A DNA stretch of 64,000 nucleotides from Methyloversatilis sp. RAC08 (lineage in GTDB: Bacteria > Pseudomonadota > Gammaproteobacteria > Burkholderiales > Rhodocyclaceae): positions 310,001 through 374,000 of the forward strand of contig NZ_CP016448.1 of assembly GCF_001713355.1 (NCBI RefSeq). The letters are read 5' to 3'. The notes beneath the pieces were generated by a model. It did not search any database. It was given only the letters and a program-made list of their open reading frames with translations, and was not told the DNA's origin. Position 1 is the stretch's first letter; every line of letters begins with the position of its first letter. Positions 1-8,820 of this stretch are shown piece by piece. The translations under genes were made by a program, and so were the position numbers.

Positions 1-674
1 CCGCACAGGTACTGTCGCGCATGGCGGCGCGCCTGCGTATCCGTCACACGCGACTCGCGCTGGCCGGTCTCGATCCGGCCGGTGCGCGAGCGACCTTTCT
101 GGCCAGCAGCGGATTGGCGCAGGTACTGCCACGCAAGCGATGGTTCGCCAACGCCGATGCAGCGCTCGAGTGGGCGGAAAACCAGGTGCTGGAGTCGGGG
201 ATGGCAACGCGCAGACTCGACTCGGCCACGACGCTGCGGCATCTCGATGTGTGCGCAGGCATGAGCGCAGACCAGGCCGCCACGCTGGAAAGCCTGATGC
301 AGCGCAGACTTTTCCTGCGCGGAGACGTGCTGTTTCGCGCCGGTGATGCCAGCGATGCGATGTATGTGCTGCAAGCGGGAAGCGTCAGCATCCTGCGGGC
401 TGGCGATGCCGGCACGCCGCGGATACGCATCGCCTGCCTGAGCGCCGGTCTGGTGGTCGGGGAAATGGGGCTGATCGAAAATCAGCCGCGCACAGCCGAT
501 GCAATCGCCGACACGACGGTCGAATGTCTGGTGCTGGAACGCACCGCGCTCGAACAGTTGCAGATACAGCATCCGCAGATTGCCAATCTGTTGTACGCCA
601 ATCTGGCCCGCACGCTGGCGCAGCGGCTGCGCGACACGACGATACGGCTGCACGGCTACATGAGACCACACTGA
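1..674 (+). CDS. C-terminal part of a STAS / cyclic-nucleotide-binding protein (probable SulP-family transporter tail), 5' truncated
   Basis: The reading frame is already open at base 3, so the gene starts outside the window; the ATG at 21 is probably internal. The first ~60 visible residues look like the end of a STAS domain (LALAGLDPAG, then FANADAALEWAE). They are followed by a CRP-like cyclic-nucleotide-binding domain over about residues 80-195 with a phosphate-cassette-like GEMGLIENQPRTADA. STAS followed by a cNMP domain is a known C-terminal arrangement in some SulP anion transporters, so the missing part would be the membrane domain; this is inference. The bound ligand cannot be read from the sequence. 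A freestanding STAS-cNMP regulator is the alternative. Confidence 0.7.
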   Translation, partial: AQVLSRMAARLRIRHTRLALAGLDPAGARATFLASSGLAQVLPRKRWFANADAALEWAENQVLESGMATRRLDSATTLRHLDVCAGMSADQAATLESLMQRRLFLRGDVLFRAGDASDAMYVLQAGSVSILRAGDAGTPRIRIACLSAGLVVGEMGLIENQPRTADAIADTTVECLVLERTALEQLQIQHPQIANLLYANLARTLAQRLRDTTIRLHGYMRPH

Positions 675-715
675 GCGGCTGACACGATGTGATGGCGTCA
701 CGGCCCTGTCCGGAG

Positions 716-1048
716 CTAGCGTGCCGGAAACACCAGCAGCGCGTCGCCGACATCGAAGATGAGCACGATGCCGGCCTCGGGGCGGGCTGCCGCAGCCTGC
801 AGCGTGTCGGACCAGTTGCGGAAGAAAACCGCCTTGTCGGGCGCGGCTGACCAGCTGCACAGCGTCACCTGCGACCGATCGGGTGCCAGGCAAAGGTAGT
901 CGCCGGTGGCGTCGTGCGTCAGCGCGAAGCCGAGAAAGCAGGCTTCGGCCGGCACATCGAGCAGGTGCTTGAGCTGCGCGACCGGTGAGCCGTCAGCCGG
1001 GGCGTCCGCGGCGCCTTCGACCGTCGGTCTGGTGGCATACCTTTTCAT
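716..1048 (-). CDS. Small hypothetical protein, 110 aa
   Basis: The ATG at 1048 has a strong ribosome-binding site (GGAGGAG) a few bases upstream, which supports the start. The product is soluble with no signal peptide or membrane segment, and I recognise no family. The C-terminal half has alternating hydrophobic stretches (GIVLIFDVGDALLVF) suggestive of a small alpha/beta fold. It lies convergent to the truncated cNMP gene and downstream of the AI-2E-type permease on the same strand, separated by 68 bases. No function is assigned. Confidence 0.6.
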   Translation of the reverse strand: MKRYATRPTVEGAADAPADGSPVAQLKHLLDVPAEACFLGFALTHDATGDYLCLAPDRSQVTLCSWSAAPDKAVFFRNWSDTLQAAAARPEAGIVLIFDVGDALLVFPAR

Positions 1049-1116
1049 GTCGCTCCTCCATAAACCCGATCGTCATACTAGCAAGCGGGGTCGGAGGACG
1101 GAAGGTGTGCAGGCGA

Positions 1117-2235
1117 TCAGAGATCGCGCGTGACCGCCTGCCAGCGCAGACGGCGGGCGTGCGCATGACGCGCGCGCAGGCGCGGGTCGGACGCCACGAT
1201 GCTCAGCGTTTCGCCGATCACCATGATGACGCCGAGCACCGGCAGCACCAGCAGCAGACCGGCCACGCCTGCCACGGCACCGCCGACGAAAATCATCAGC
1301 ACGGTGATCAGCGGATGCATGCGCAGGCTGCGACCGATGGTCAGCGGCATGAAGATGAAGTCATCGAGCAGGCGCACCAGGATGAACAGGCCGATCGACG
1401 CGTAGGCGATCGATGGCGAACCGGGGAAATCGGTCGCGGCGACCATGACCACCAGTGCGCAGCCGATGACCGAGCCGACGAACGGGATCCACGCCAGCAC
1501 CGCGGTGATGATGCCCAGCGTCAGTGGCGACGACAGTCCGATGACCCACAGGCCGGCGGCCAGACAGACCGCATCGAGCACGGTCAGCTTGACCAGACCC
1601 TGGAAATAGGCGCGCGTCGTGCGGTCGACCTCGTACAGTAGGTGCAGCGTGCGCTCGAAGTAGGCGTTGGGCACCGCGCGCGCAAGAAAGCGCTGGAAGC
1701 GGCGGCCGTCGCGCAGGAAGAAGTAGGCAAGGAAAGGCGCGAGCAGCATCGACGGGAGCCAGGCGGCGACCGACATCATCAGCGACGGCAGGCGGTTCTG
1801 CGCAAACCCCTCGCCGGCCGCTGCGATGTAGGACGACACGGCATCGGCGACATGCGCATCGCGCATGAAACGGGACTGTTGCTCCAGCGCTCGCAGGGTC
1901 TGGTCGAGCAGCAGCAGACCGCCCTGCAGATAGCGCATGCCGGTTTCCTGCACGCCGACCGCCTGCGCGGCAAAGCGCGGCAGCATGAAGGCGAAGGCGC
2001 CGACCAGCAGCAGCGCGAACACGCCCACCGTGATGTTGGCAGCCGATTCCTGCGACAGGCCGGCGAACATCAGCCGCTGCATCGGGTAGGCAAGAAAATA
2101 GTAGGCGATGAGCCCGAACAGGAAGGGCAGCACCAGCCACAGCACCTGCTGGAACAGATAGAGCGCCAGTGTGGTGGCCAGCAGGATGCCGCACCAGGCC
2201 AGCGGCCCGGCACCGGACGGTCGCAGCCGCCTCAT
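1117..2235 (-). CDS. AI-2E family / PerM-like membrane transporter
   Basis: A 372-residue polytopic membrane protein with the layout of the AI-2E exporter (PerM/TqsA/YdiK) family. It has N-terminal helices (LLATTLALYLFQQVLWLVLP), a soluble central section and a C-terminal block with PLTLGIITAVLAWIPFVGS followed by several helices, the family's usual conserved region. I place the start at the ATG at 2235 because a longer reading to 2277 would overlap the upstream cNMP gene, which ends at 2246. The 10-base gap suggests co-transcription. The substrate is unknown; family members export autoinducer-2 or ions. Confidence 0.85.
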   Translation of the reverse strand: MRRLRPSGAGPLAWCGILLATTLALYLFQQVLWLVLPFLFGLIAYYFLAYPMQRLMFAGLSQESAANITVGVFALLLVGAFAFMLPRFAAQAVGVQETGMRYLQGGLLLLDQTLRALEQQSRFMRDAHVADAVSSYIAAAGEGFAQNRLPSLMMSVAAWLPSMLLAPFLAYFFLRDGRRFQRFLARAVPNAYFERTLHLLYEVDRTTRAYFQGLVKLTVLDAVCLAAGLWVIGLSSPLTLGIITAVLAWIPFVGSVIGCALVVMVAATDFPGSPSIAYASIGLFILVRLLDDFIFMPLTIGRSLRMHPLITVLMIFVGGAVAGVAGLLLVLPVLGVIMVIGETLSIVASDPRLRARHAHARRLRWQAVTRDL

Positions 2236-2245
2236 GCCCGGGCGC

Positions 2246-2722
2246 TCACAGATGACCGTCCTGCCGCTGACCGGCATTGGCCTGGCGCAGCCGGCTGCCG
2301 AGATGGCGCGCCAGCGACAGCGCGATCTTCGACGCGATCTTCGGGTGCGTTTCCAGCAGGTTCATGAAGTCGGCGCGAAAGAACACCACCAGCACGCAGT
2401 CGGCCGTGGCGCGGGCCTGCGCAGCGCGCGGCGCCTGATCGAGCAGCGCCAGTTCGCCGAACACCTCGCCGGCGCCCAGCACGGCCAGACGCTGCTGGCG
2501 CTCGCCGTCATGGCGCAGGATTTCGACTTCGCCCGACACGATGGCGTAGATGGCCTCGCCCTCGTCGCCTTCGTCGAACACCACCTCGCCGGCGAGATAG
2601 CTGCGTTCGTGGCGCAGCGCCTGCACCACCGGCATTTCTCGTCGGTTCAAGGTCGAAAACAGCTTGATCTGGCGCAGCGGATGCGGCGCTTCGTGTGCAT
2701 CATGGCGGCCAAACAAGCGCAC
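2246..2722 (-). CDS. Cyclic nucleotide-binding domain protein
   Basis: A single CRP/cNMP-binding domain of about 158 residues with the cassette GEVFGELALLDQAPRAAQA. There is no helix-turn-helix or catalytic domain after it, so it is not a CRP-type transcription factor. The frame extends upstream to a TTG at 2755, but GTG at 2722 has a GGAG six bases before it and fits better. It lies 10 bases upstream of the AI-2E-type permease, so it may sense a ligand for that transporter; this is inferred from position only. The divergent neighbour is the MFS-type permease gene. Confidence 0.75.
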   Translation of the reverse strand: MRLFGRHDAHEAPHPLRQIKLFSTLNRREMPVVQALRHERSYLAGEVVFDEGDEGEAIYAIVSGEVEILRHDGERQQRLAVLGAGEVFGELALLDQAPRAAQARATADCVLVVFFRADFMNLLETHPKIASKIALSLARHLGSRLRQANAGQRQDGHL

Positions 2723-2856
2723 GTCGGACTCCGTCGGGTGGGGCGTGGACCTCAACGCCGCAGCATACCGAGTTTTGTGCGCGCAAAAGTACGCCGGGCG
2801 CGGAATTCCCCCTATCCTTGCCGGTCACAGGCACGGCCATAAAGACAATTACAGAC

Positions 2857-4482
2857 ATGACATCCCGACTGCTGCACTGGATAGACCTCAACATCCTGTC
2901 GCTCGGGCGCGACATGCGCCTCTCCTACCTGCCGCCGCTGATGGTCTACATGGCGGCCGGCATCCAGGGCCTGACCGGCATCGTCGGCACCTTTTTCGTC
3001 AAGGACTACCTCGGTCTGTCGGCGGAGTTTCTCGCCGCACTGGGTTTCTGGGTCGGCATTCCGTGGGCGCTGAAGATCCCGATGGGCCATCTGGTCGATC
3101 TGGTCTGGCGCTACAAGAGCCTGCTGATCTATCTGGGCGCGAGCATCATCGCCGCCAGCCTGCTGATCATGGCCGGGCTGATCGCCGAACGCGATGCGAT
3201 GGCCGCCATCCTGCCTATCAACACCTGGTTCGTGCTGAGCGCGCTGCTCAGCCCTATCGGCTACGTGCTGCAGGACGCGGTGGCCGATGCGATGACGGTC
3301 GAGGCGGTACCGCACGTCGAGGACGACGGCACGCCGGTCACGCCCGCACGCCTCAAGCTGATGCACACCACGATGCAGACGCTCGGCCGGGTTGCCATCA
3401 TCGGCGGCAGCGTGCTGGTGGCACTGGTGAACCTGTATCTGTTCTCCGGCACCGAAGCGCTGCCGGAAGCGGAAAAGGTGCTGCTGTATCGCGACATCTA
3501 CCTGATGGCGCTGGTCATTCCGGCGGTGTCGGTGGCCGGGGTCGCCTTCGCGGCGCTGCTCAAGATGCGTCACATGCGGGCGCACATGGCGCGCGGCCTG
3601 TCGCGCGCCGAAGCGGCGGCGCTGCTGCGCGACCCGGACGGCAACACCGCACCCAACTGGTGGATCATCGGCGGCAGTGCGGCTTTCGTGGCCTTCACGC
3701 TGACGATGGGGCTGTCGAACCTGAAGTGGAACCAGGAAATCATCTTCGTCGGATCGTTCATCATCATCGCCTTCCTGATGGCGAAGCTCACGCGTGAACT
3801 GGACACCACGGCACGCAACACGCTGATCGGCACCGCGCTGGTCATTTTCATGTTCCGCGCGACCCCGGGTACCGGTCCGGGTGTGTCGTGGTGGTCGATC
3901 GACGTGTTGGGCTTCGACCAGGCCTTCTTTTCGGTGCTGTCGCTGATCGCCAGCTCGCTGACGCTGATCGGCATGTTCCTGTTCCGCCGCTTCATGGCCG
4001 AGCGGTCCATCCTGTACGTCGTGGGTTTTCTGACTGCGGCCAGCTTCGTGCTATCGCTGCCCACGCTGGGCATGAGCATGGGCCTGCACGAGTGGACGGC
4101 AAGCGTGACCGGCGGCGTTGTGGATGCGCGCTTCATCGCGGTGATCGACACCGCGCTCGAGTCGCCGCTGGGCCAGATTTCGATGATTCCGATGCTGGCC
4201 TGGATCGCCAATTCGGCACCGGCCCATCTGAAGGCGACCTTCTTCGCGGTGATGGCATCGTTCACCAATCTGGCGCTGTCGGCCAGTCAGCTCGGCACCA
4301 AATATCTGAATCAGATCTTCACGCTGGCGCGCGAAGTCAAGGACCCGGCAACCGGTGCTGTGGTGACCGCTGCGAACTACAGCGACCTCACATCACTGCT
4401 GCTGACCGTGGTCGCCATCGCCGTGCTCATGCCGGTCAGCGCCATCCTGATCGCCCGCGCGCTGCACCTGCGCAGCGCGTAG
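2857..4482 (+). CDS. MFS-type / BT1-like membrane transporter
   Basis: A 541-residue protein with about twelve predicted membrane segments. The N-terminal part, LSYLPPLMVYMAAGIQGLTG followed by FFVKDYLGLSAEFLAALGFW, resembles the BT1 (folate-biopterin transporter-like) branch of the major facilitator superfamily. A long hydrophilic loop sits around residues 150-170 and another around 235-265. I start at the ATG at 2857 since the upstream frame is Arg/Pro-rich with no membrane character; no good ribosome-binding site is visible. The substrate is not deducible. Its 3' end faces zapE across the REP-like element. Confidence 0.75.
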   Translation: MTSRLLHWIDLNILSLGRDMRLSYLPPLMVYMAAGIQGLTGIVGTFFVKDYLGLSAEFLAALGFWVGIPWALKIPMGHLVDLVWRYKSLLIYLGASIIAASLLIMAGLIAERDAMAAILPINTWFVLSALLSPIGYVLQDAVADAMTVEAVPHVEDDGTPVTPARLKLMHTTMQTLGRVAIIGGSVLVALVNLYLFSGTEALPEAEKVLLYRDIYLMALVIPAVSVAGVAFAALLKMRHMRAHMARGLSRAEAAALLRDPDGNTAPNWWIIGGSAAFVAFTLTMGLSNLKWNQEIIFVGSFIIIAFLMAKLTRELDTTARNTLIGTALVIFMFRATPGTGPGVSWWSIDVLGFDQAFFSVLSLIASSLTLIGMFLFRRFMAERSILYVVGFLTAASFVLSLPTLGMSMGLHEWTASVTGGVVDARFIAVIDTALESPLGQISMIPMLAWIANSAPAHLKATFFAVMASFTNLALSASQLGTKYLNQIFTLAREVKDPATGAVVTAANYSDLTSLLLTVVAIAVLMPVSAILIARALHLRSA

Positions 4483-4543
4483 CACAAGGGCACGATTCAT
4501 CGTCCGCACGGAGCGTGCCGACGCGGCCTGACCGGCGCTGCCC

Positions 4544-4686
4544 GTGGGAGCTTGCTGTGGGAGCTTGCTGTGGGAGCTTGCTGTGGGAGCTTGCTGTGGG
4601 AGCTTGCTGTGGGAGCTTGCTGTGGGAGCTTGCTGTGGGAGCTTGCTGTGGGAGCTTGCTGTGGGAGCTTGCTGTGGGAGCTTGCT
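4544..4686 (+). repeat. Eleven perfect tandem copies of a 13-bp unit (GTGGGAGCTTGCT)
   Basis: Starting at 4544, the 13-mer GTGGGAGCTTGCT is repeated eleven times without a single mismatch. A twelfth partial copy (GTGGGAGC) begins at 4687 and runs into the first arm of the large inverted repeat. The unit resembles the head of Pseudomonas-type REP sequences (GTGGGAGC followed by a C/G-rich stem). Thirteen is not a multiple of three and no forward frame of the array contains a stop, so spurious open frames cross it; there is no convincing start signal. Confidence 0.95.
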
Positions 4687-4768
4687 GTGGGAGCGGCGGC
4701 CTCGCCGCGATCAGTGCAGCGATGGTCGATGATCAGCGCGCGCATCGCGGCGAGGCCGCCGCTCCCAC
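4687..4768. repeat. REPIN-like inverted repeat, 24-bp perfect arms
   Basis: The arms 4687-4710 and 4745-4768 are perfect reverse complements over 24 bases, beginning GTGGGAGCGGCGGCC and ending in CGCCGCGA. They are separated by 34 bases. This is the geometry of two REP sequences in opposite orientation (a REPIN), lying between convergent gene ends as REPs usually do. No RAYT transposase is in the window to mobilise it. Confidence 0.85.
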
Positions 4769-4798
4769 AGGCGCCGCTCCCACAGGAGCCGCTCCCAC
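4769..4798 (-). repeat. Two degenerate 15-bp REP-head copies on the far side of the REPIN
   Basis: AGGCGCCGCTCCCAC (4769-4783) and AGGAGCCGCTCCCAC (4784-4798) follow the right arm directly. Read on the minus strand each begins GTGGGAGCGGC, so the right flank repeats the same head motif in opposite orientation to the left array, but with 15-bp spacing and changes in the variable bases. Confidence 0.8.
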
Positions 4799-4824
4799 AA
4801 CCTCCTGCGACTGCCGCTGCCACC

Positions 4825-4847
4825 GCCGCCGCTTCCGTAGCGGCGGC
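4825..4847. other. 9-bp perfect hairpin just downstream of zapE
   Basis: The stem GCCGCCGCT (4825-4833) pairs with AGCGGCGGC (4839-4847) around a 5-base loop. It lies a few bases beyond the zapE stop codon, so it could block 3' exonuclease or aid termination. Neither side has a T-tract, so a canonical intrinsic terminator is not supported. Together with the repeats it accounts for most of the gene-free stretch 4483-4855. Confidence 0.55.
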
Positions 4848-4855
4848 AATACGGG

Positions 4856-5992
4856 TTAAATGCCGGCAGTGCCGCCGGCGAAATCCACCCGGTGCGGCGA
4901 CGCGAGGTATTCGCGCGTGCGCATTTCGATCAGGCGGCTGACCGTACGGGTGAATTCGTTGGCATTCGGGCCGTCGGTATACAGCAGGTGTGCCTCGACT
5001 TCGGCCGACAGGATGAGCTTGACCCGGAAGTCATACAGCACGTCGACCAGCCACGTGAAGCGGCGCGCCTCGTTGGACTTTTCGCGACTCATCTTCGGCA
5101 CGTCGGACAGGACGAAGGAGTGGAAGCGACGTGCCAGTTCGAGGTAGTCGTTCTGCGAACGCGGACCGCCGCAGATCTCCTGGAAGTCGAACCAGACCGC
5201 GCCGAGCGAACAGGCGTGCGTCTTCAGCGTGCGACCGAGGATGTCCAGCGTGCCGTCGGAAGATGGCTCGCCGCACAGCTCGCGGAAATCCGCTTCCAGC
5301 CGCCGGTCGGCGTCGGCACCGTTGGGCACCATGTAGATGTCCATGCGTTCGAGCGAGCGCAGCCGGTAGTCAATGCCGGCATCGAGTTCGAACACTTCGA
5401 GCTTCTTCTTCAGCAGTTCGATGGTGGGCAGGAAGTTCTGCCGCTGCAGCCCGTTCGGGTACAGGCCGTCGGGTGGATAGTTGGACGTGGCGACCAGCAC
5501 CACGCCACGCTCGAACAGTGCTTCGACCAGTCGGCCGAGAATCATCGCGTCGGCGATGTCGGACACGTGGAATTCGTCGAAGCACAGCAGCCGGGCGGAC
5601 TGCGCAAGATCATCGGCCACCCGGGCCAGTGGATCGGACTCCGACTTGTGCTGTTTCAGTGCGGCGTGCACCTGCTGCATGAAGGCGTGGAAATGCACGC
5701 GACGCTTGCGTCGATAGGGCACGGCGTCGAAGAAGCAATCCATCAGGAAGCTCTTGCCGCGACCGACGCCGCCCCAGAAATAGACGCCACGCGGCGGCTG
5801 CGCGCGCGACAGCAGCTTGCGCAGCTGGGTCCGGCGCGCCGCCTTGAAACCGAGCAGTTCGGTGTAGAGCTGCTGCAGCCTCAGGGCGGCGGCGCGCTGC
5901 GACGCGTCGGCCTGGTAGCCGTGCGTTTTGAGTGCCGCCTCGAAGGCGTCCATCATGCCCCGTTCGGGCACCTGGAGAATTTCGTGCGGCAT
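4856..5992 (-). CDS. zapE: Cell division protein ZapE (AFG1-family ATPase)
   Basis: 378 residues of the AFG1/ZapE P-loop ATPase family. Walker A is GGVGRGKS (residues 74-81) and Walker B is LLCFDEFHV (about 135-143), followed by the sensor-like VLVATSNYPPDGLY. ZapE associates with the Z-ring in Proteobacteria; the mitochondrial homologue AFG1 works in respiratory complex quality control. The gene starts 9 bases after lpdA, at the end of the TCA block, an arrangement common in Betaproteobacteria. A second ATG 12 codons in is a possible alternative start. Confidence 0.93.
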   Translation of the reverse strand: MPHEILQVPERGMMDAFEAALKTHGYQADASQRAAALRLQQLYTELLGFKAARRTQLRKLLSRAQPPRGVYFWGGVGRGKSFLMDCFFDAVPYRRKRRVHFHAFMQQVHAALKQHKSESDPLARVADDLAQSARLLCFDEFHVSDIADAMILGRLVEALFERGVVLVATSNYPPDGLYPNGLQRQNFLPTIELLKKKLEVFELDAGIDYRLRSLERMDIYMVPNGADADRRLEADFRELCGEPSSDGTLDILGRTLKTHACSLGAVWFDFQEICGGPRSQNDYLELARRFHSFVLSDVPKMSREKSNEARRFTWLVDVLYDFRVKLILSAEVEAHLLYTDGPNANEFTRTVSRLIEMRTREYLASPHRVDFAGGTAGI

Positions 5993-6001
5993 CGCCCGGT
6001 G

Positions 6002-7438
6002 TCAGAAGTGCAAAGGTCGCTTGTCGCAGGCCAGCGCAGCTTCGTGCATGACCTCCGACAGCGTGGGGTGGGCATGGCAGATGCGGGCGATGTCTTCCGA
6101 GCAGGCACCGAATTCCATCGCCACGACCGCCTCGGCGATCAGCTCCGAAGCGTTGTTGCCGATCACGTGCACACCGAGGATGCGATCGGTTTCGGCGCAG
6201 GCGTACATGCGCACGAAGCCGGTGGTGTCACCCTGTCCCAGCGCGCGGCCATTCGCGGCGAACGGAATCTGGCCCGCCTTGAATTCGATGCCGGCCGCCT
6301 TGAGCTGCGCCTCGGTCTTGCCGACCCAGGCGATTTCCGGATGGGTGTAGATGACCCAGGGCACCGTGTCGTGATTGACATGACCTTTCTGGCCAGCGAT
6401 GCATTCGGCCACCATGACCCCCTCTTCCATGCCCTTGTGCGCCAGCATCGGGCCCGGCACGACGTCACCGACCGCCCACACGTTGGCGAGGTTGGTCCGG
6501 CACTGTTCATCGACCTCGATGAACCCGCGGTCGCTCACCTTCAGACCGACCGCGTCGGCGTTCAGGCCGTCGGTATTCGGAATGCGGCCGACCGACACGA
6601 TCAGGCGGTCGCATTCGAGCACCTTCTGCTCGTCCTTCAGTTCGTACTCGACGCGCACGCCATCGGCCGTGCGTTCGACCTTGCCGATCTTCACGCCCAG
6701 CTTGATGCCGAGTTTCTGCTTCGCGGTGAAGGTTTTCCAGGCTTCCTTGGTGATGGCCGCGTCGGCTGCCGAGAGAAAGTCCGGTGCTGCTTCGAGGATG
6801 GTCACTTCGGCGCCGAGACGCTTCCACACGCTGCCCAGTTCCAACCCGATCACGCCGGCGCCGATGACGCCCAGACGCTTCGGCGCACCGTCAAACGCCA
6901 ACGCACCTTCGTTGTCGCAGATCACCTCGTTGTCGACCGGAATGTCCGGCAGATGGCGGGCACGCGAGCCGGTCGCCACGACGACGTGCTTTGCCAGCAC
7001 GTGTTCGGTCTCGCCATTGCGCGTCACGGCGATCTTCCACTTTTCATCCTCGCGGCCGGCGAAACTGCCCAGACCGCTCAGCAGCGTCACCTTGTTCTTC
7101 TTGAACAGGCCGCGGATGCCGCTGGTCAGCTGATCGACGATGTTGTTCTTGCGCTTCATCATCACGCCGACGTCCATGCGCGGCGAATCGACGGAAATGC
7201 CATGCATCACGAAGCTGTGATTGGCCTGCTCGAACAGCTCCGACGACTGCAGCAGCGCCTTGGACGGAATGCAGCCCACGTTCAGGCAGGTGCCGCCGAG
7301 ACGCACCTCGCCTTTCGGGTCGGCGTAACTGTTGTACTCGATGCAGGCGGCATTCAGGCCGAGCTGGGCGGCACGAATCGCTGCGACATATCCGCCGGGA
7401 CCGGCACCGATCACGACGACATCAAATTCCTTGGACAT
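6002..7438 (-). CDS. lpdA: Dihydrolipoyl dehydrogenase (E3 of 2-oxoglutarate dehydrogenase)
   Basis: 478 residues. The N-terminal FAD-binding GAGPGG is followed by the redox disulfide [13 protein letters not shown] with Cys51 and Cys56, a central NAD-binding [17 protein letters not shown], and the C-terminal catalytic HAHPTLSE. It reoxidises the dihydrolipoyl groups of OdhB with NAD+. The start at the ATG at 7438 gives the conventional N-terminus ([13 protein letters not shown]); a GGAG lies upstream. It is separated from odhB by 91 bases that hold a hairpin and a T-run, so its expression may be set partly by read-through. Confidence 0.97.
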   Translation of the reverse strand: MSKEFDVVVIGAGPGGYVAAIRAAQLGLNAACIEYNSYADPKGEVRLGGTCLNVGCIPSKALLQSSELFEQANHSFVMHGISVDSPRMDVGVMMKRKNNIVDQLTSGIRGLFKKNKVTLLSGLGSFAGREDEKWKIAVTRNGETEHVLAKHVVVATGSRARHLPDIPVDNEVICDNEGALAFDGAPKRLGVIGAGVIGLELGSVWKRLGAEVTILEAAPDFLSAADAAITKEAWKTFTAKQKLGIKLGVKIGKVERTADGVRVEYELKDEQKVLECDRLIVSVGRIPNTDGLNADAVGLKVSDRGFIEVDEQCRTNLANVWAVGDVVPGPMLAHKGMEEGVMVAECIAGQKGHVNHDTVPWVIYTHPEIAWVGKTEAQLKAAGIEFKAGQIPFAANGRALGQGDTTGFVRMYACAETDRILGVHVIGNNASELIAEAVVAMEFGACSEDIARICHAHPTLSEVMHEAALACDKRPLHF

Positions 7439-7453
7439 CCAGATTTGCTCCAC

Positions 7454-7525
7454 AAAAAACAGATTCAAGCATCAGGATGCAAGGGAGGGATCTCCACTTG
7501 CATCCTGCATCTTTCGACTTGAATC
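7454..7525 (-). terminator. Intrinsic terminator/attenuator candidate between odhB and lpdA
   Basis: On the minus strand a two-part dyad follows the odhB stop. The outer arms are GATTCAAG (7462-7469) with CTTGAATC (7518-7525). The inner arms are CAGGATGCAAG (7473-7483) with CTTGCATCCTG (7497-7507), all perfect. Two bases after the stem, reading toward lpdA, comes TTTTTT (complement of 7454-7459). Hairpin plus U-run is the intrinsic terminator signature. Because lpdA lies just beyond, partial termination that lowers E3 relative to E1/E2 is the likely purpose; that is inference. Confidence 0.75.
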
Positions 7526-7529
7526 AGGT

Positions 7530-8792
7530 TCAGACGTCAAACAGCAGGCGCGCCGGATCTTCCAGCGCTTCCTTCATCGTCACCAGACCGAGCACCGCCT
7601 CGCGACCGTCGATGATGCGGTGGTCGTAGGACATGGCGAGATAGTTGATCGGACGGATCACCACCTGGCCGTTTTCTGCGACCGGCCGGTCCTTGGTCGC
7701 ATGCACGCCCAGGATGGCCGACTGCGGCGGGTTGATGATGGGCGTCGACAGCATCGAGCCGAACACGCCACCATTCGAGATCGAGAAGGTGCCGCCGGTC
7801 AGTTCTTCCATCGACAGCTTGCCGTCCTTCGCCTTCTGGCCGAATTCGGCGATCTTCATTTCGATGTCGGCGAAGCTCATCTGGTCGGCGTCGCGCAGGA
7901 TGGGCACGACCAGACCGCGCGGGCTGCCGACGGCGATGCCGATGTCGAAGAAACCGTGATAGACGATGTCGTTGCCGTCGATCGAGGCGTTCAGCAGCGG
8001 GAACTTGCGCAGCGCCTGCAGCGCCGCCTTCACGAAGAACGACATGAAGCCGAGCTTGACGCCGTGCGTCTTCTCGAACTTCTCGGCGTACTTCTTGCGC
8101 AGGTCCATGACCGGCTGCATGTTCACTTCGTTGAACGTGGTCAGGATGGCGTTCTGCGCCTGCGACTGCAGCAGGCGCTCGGCGACGCGGGCGCGCAGGC
8201 GCGACATCGGCACGCGCTGCTGCGGCCGGTCGGCCAGCAGCTCGTCGAGCCGGACCGGAACCGGCGGCTGCGGCAGTGCCGCGACAGCCGGTGCCGGCGC
8301 GGCAGCGGCACGTGGCGCGGCGGGCGCGGCGGCCGGTGCGGGTGCTGCGGCACCGACGGCATCCGGCTTGGTGATGCGGCCACCGCGACCGGTGCCCTGC
8401 ACATCACCACCCGCCAGGCCGCGTTCGTCCATGATCTTGCGCGCTGCCGGACTGGCCGGCGCCGACGAGGACGCGCTGGCGCTTGCCACCGCAGCGGCAG
8501 CAGGTGCAGCGGCAGGCGCTGCCGCTGCTGCCGGTGCCGCCGCGGCAGCCTTGCCTTCGGTGTCGATCTGCGCGATCAGCTCGCCGCTGGTCACCAGGGC
8601 GCCGTTCTGCTTGATGATGGCAACCAGCACGCCAGCCTCCGGCGCGGGGGTTTCCAGCACCACCTTGTCGGTTTCGATGTCGATCAGGTTTTCGTCACGG
8701 GCGACCGCTTCGCCCACCTGTTTGTGCCAGCTGACCAATGTGGCTTCGGCCACCGATTCGGACAGCTGCGGAACCTTCACTTCGATAAGCAT
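7530..8792 (-). CDS. odhB: 2-oxoglutarate dehydrogenase E2, dihydrolipoyl succinyltransferase
   Basis: 420 residues with three parts. The lipoyl domain has the lipoylated lysine in ETDKVVLE (Lys43). A long Ala/Pro linker of about 80-120 residues precedes and follows the peripheral-subunit-binding domain ([10 protein letters not shown], then RGGRITK). The C-terminal acyltransferase core ends with the active-site [12 protein letters not shown]. It transfers the succinyl group to CoA. The start at the ATG at 8792 gives the canonical [10 protein letters not shown]. It lies 28 bases after odhA and shares its operon. Confidence 0.97.
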   Translation of the reverse strand: MLIEVKVPQLSESVAEATLVSWHKQVGEAVARDENLIDIETDKVVLETPAPEAGVLVAIIKQNGALVTSGELIAQIDTEGKAAAAAPAAAAAPAAAPAAAAVASASASSSAPASPAARKIMDERGLAGGDVQGTGRGGRITKPDAVGAAAPAPAAAPAAPRAAAAPAPAVAALPQPPVPVRLDELLADRPQQRVPMSRLRARVAERLLQSQAQNAILTTFNEVNMQPVMDLRKKYAEKFEKTHGVKLGFMSFFVKAALQALRKFPLLNASIDGNDIVYHGFFDIGIAVGSPRGLVVPILRDADQMSFADIEMKIAEFGQKAKDGKLSMEELTGGTFSISNGGVFGSMLSTPIINPPQSAILGVHATKDRPVAENGQVVIRPINYLAMSYDHRIIDGREAVLGLVTMKEALEDPARLLFDV

Positions 8793-8820
8793 TTGATCCT
8801 GTCTCCCTGTCGGGGGCGTC

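Noticed and set aside
4544-4686. Long open frames across the 13-mer array encoding WELAVGACCGS-type repeats
   Set aside because: The array is stop-free in all forward frames because 13 is not divisible by three; no start signal or family resemblance supports a protein.
4892-7522. 876-codon plus-strand frame opposite zapE and lpdA
   Set aside because: Antisense artefact of codon bias; the composition is Arg/Val/His-rich and the true genes are unmistakable on the minus strand.
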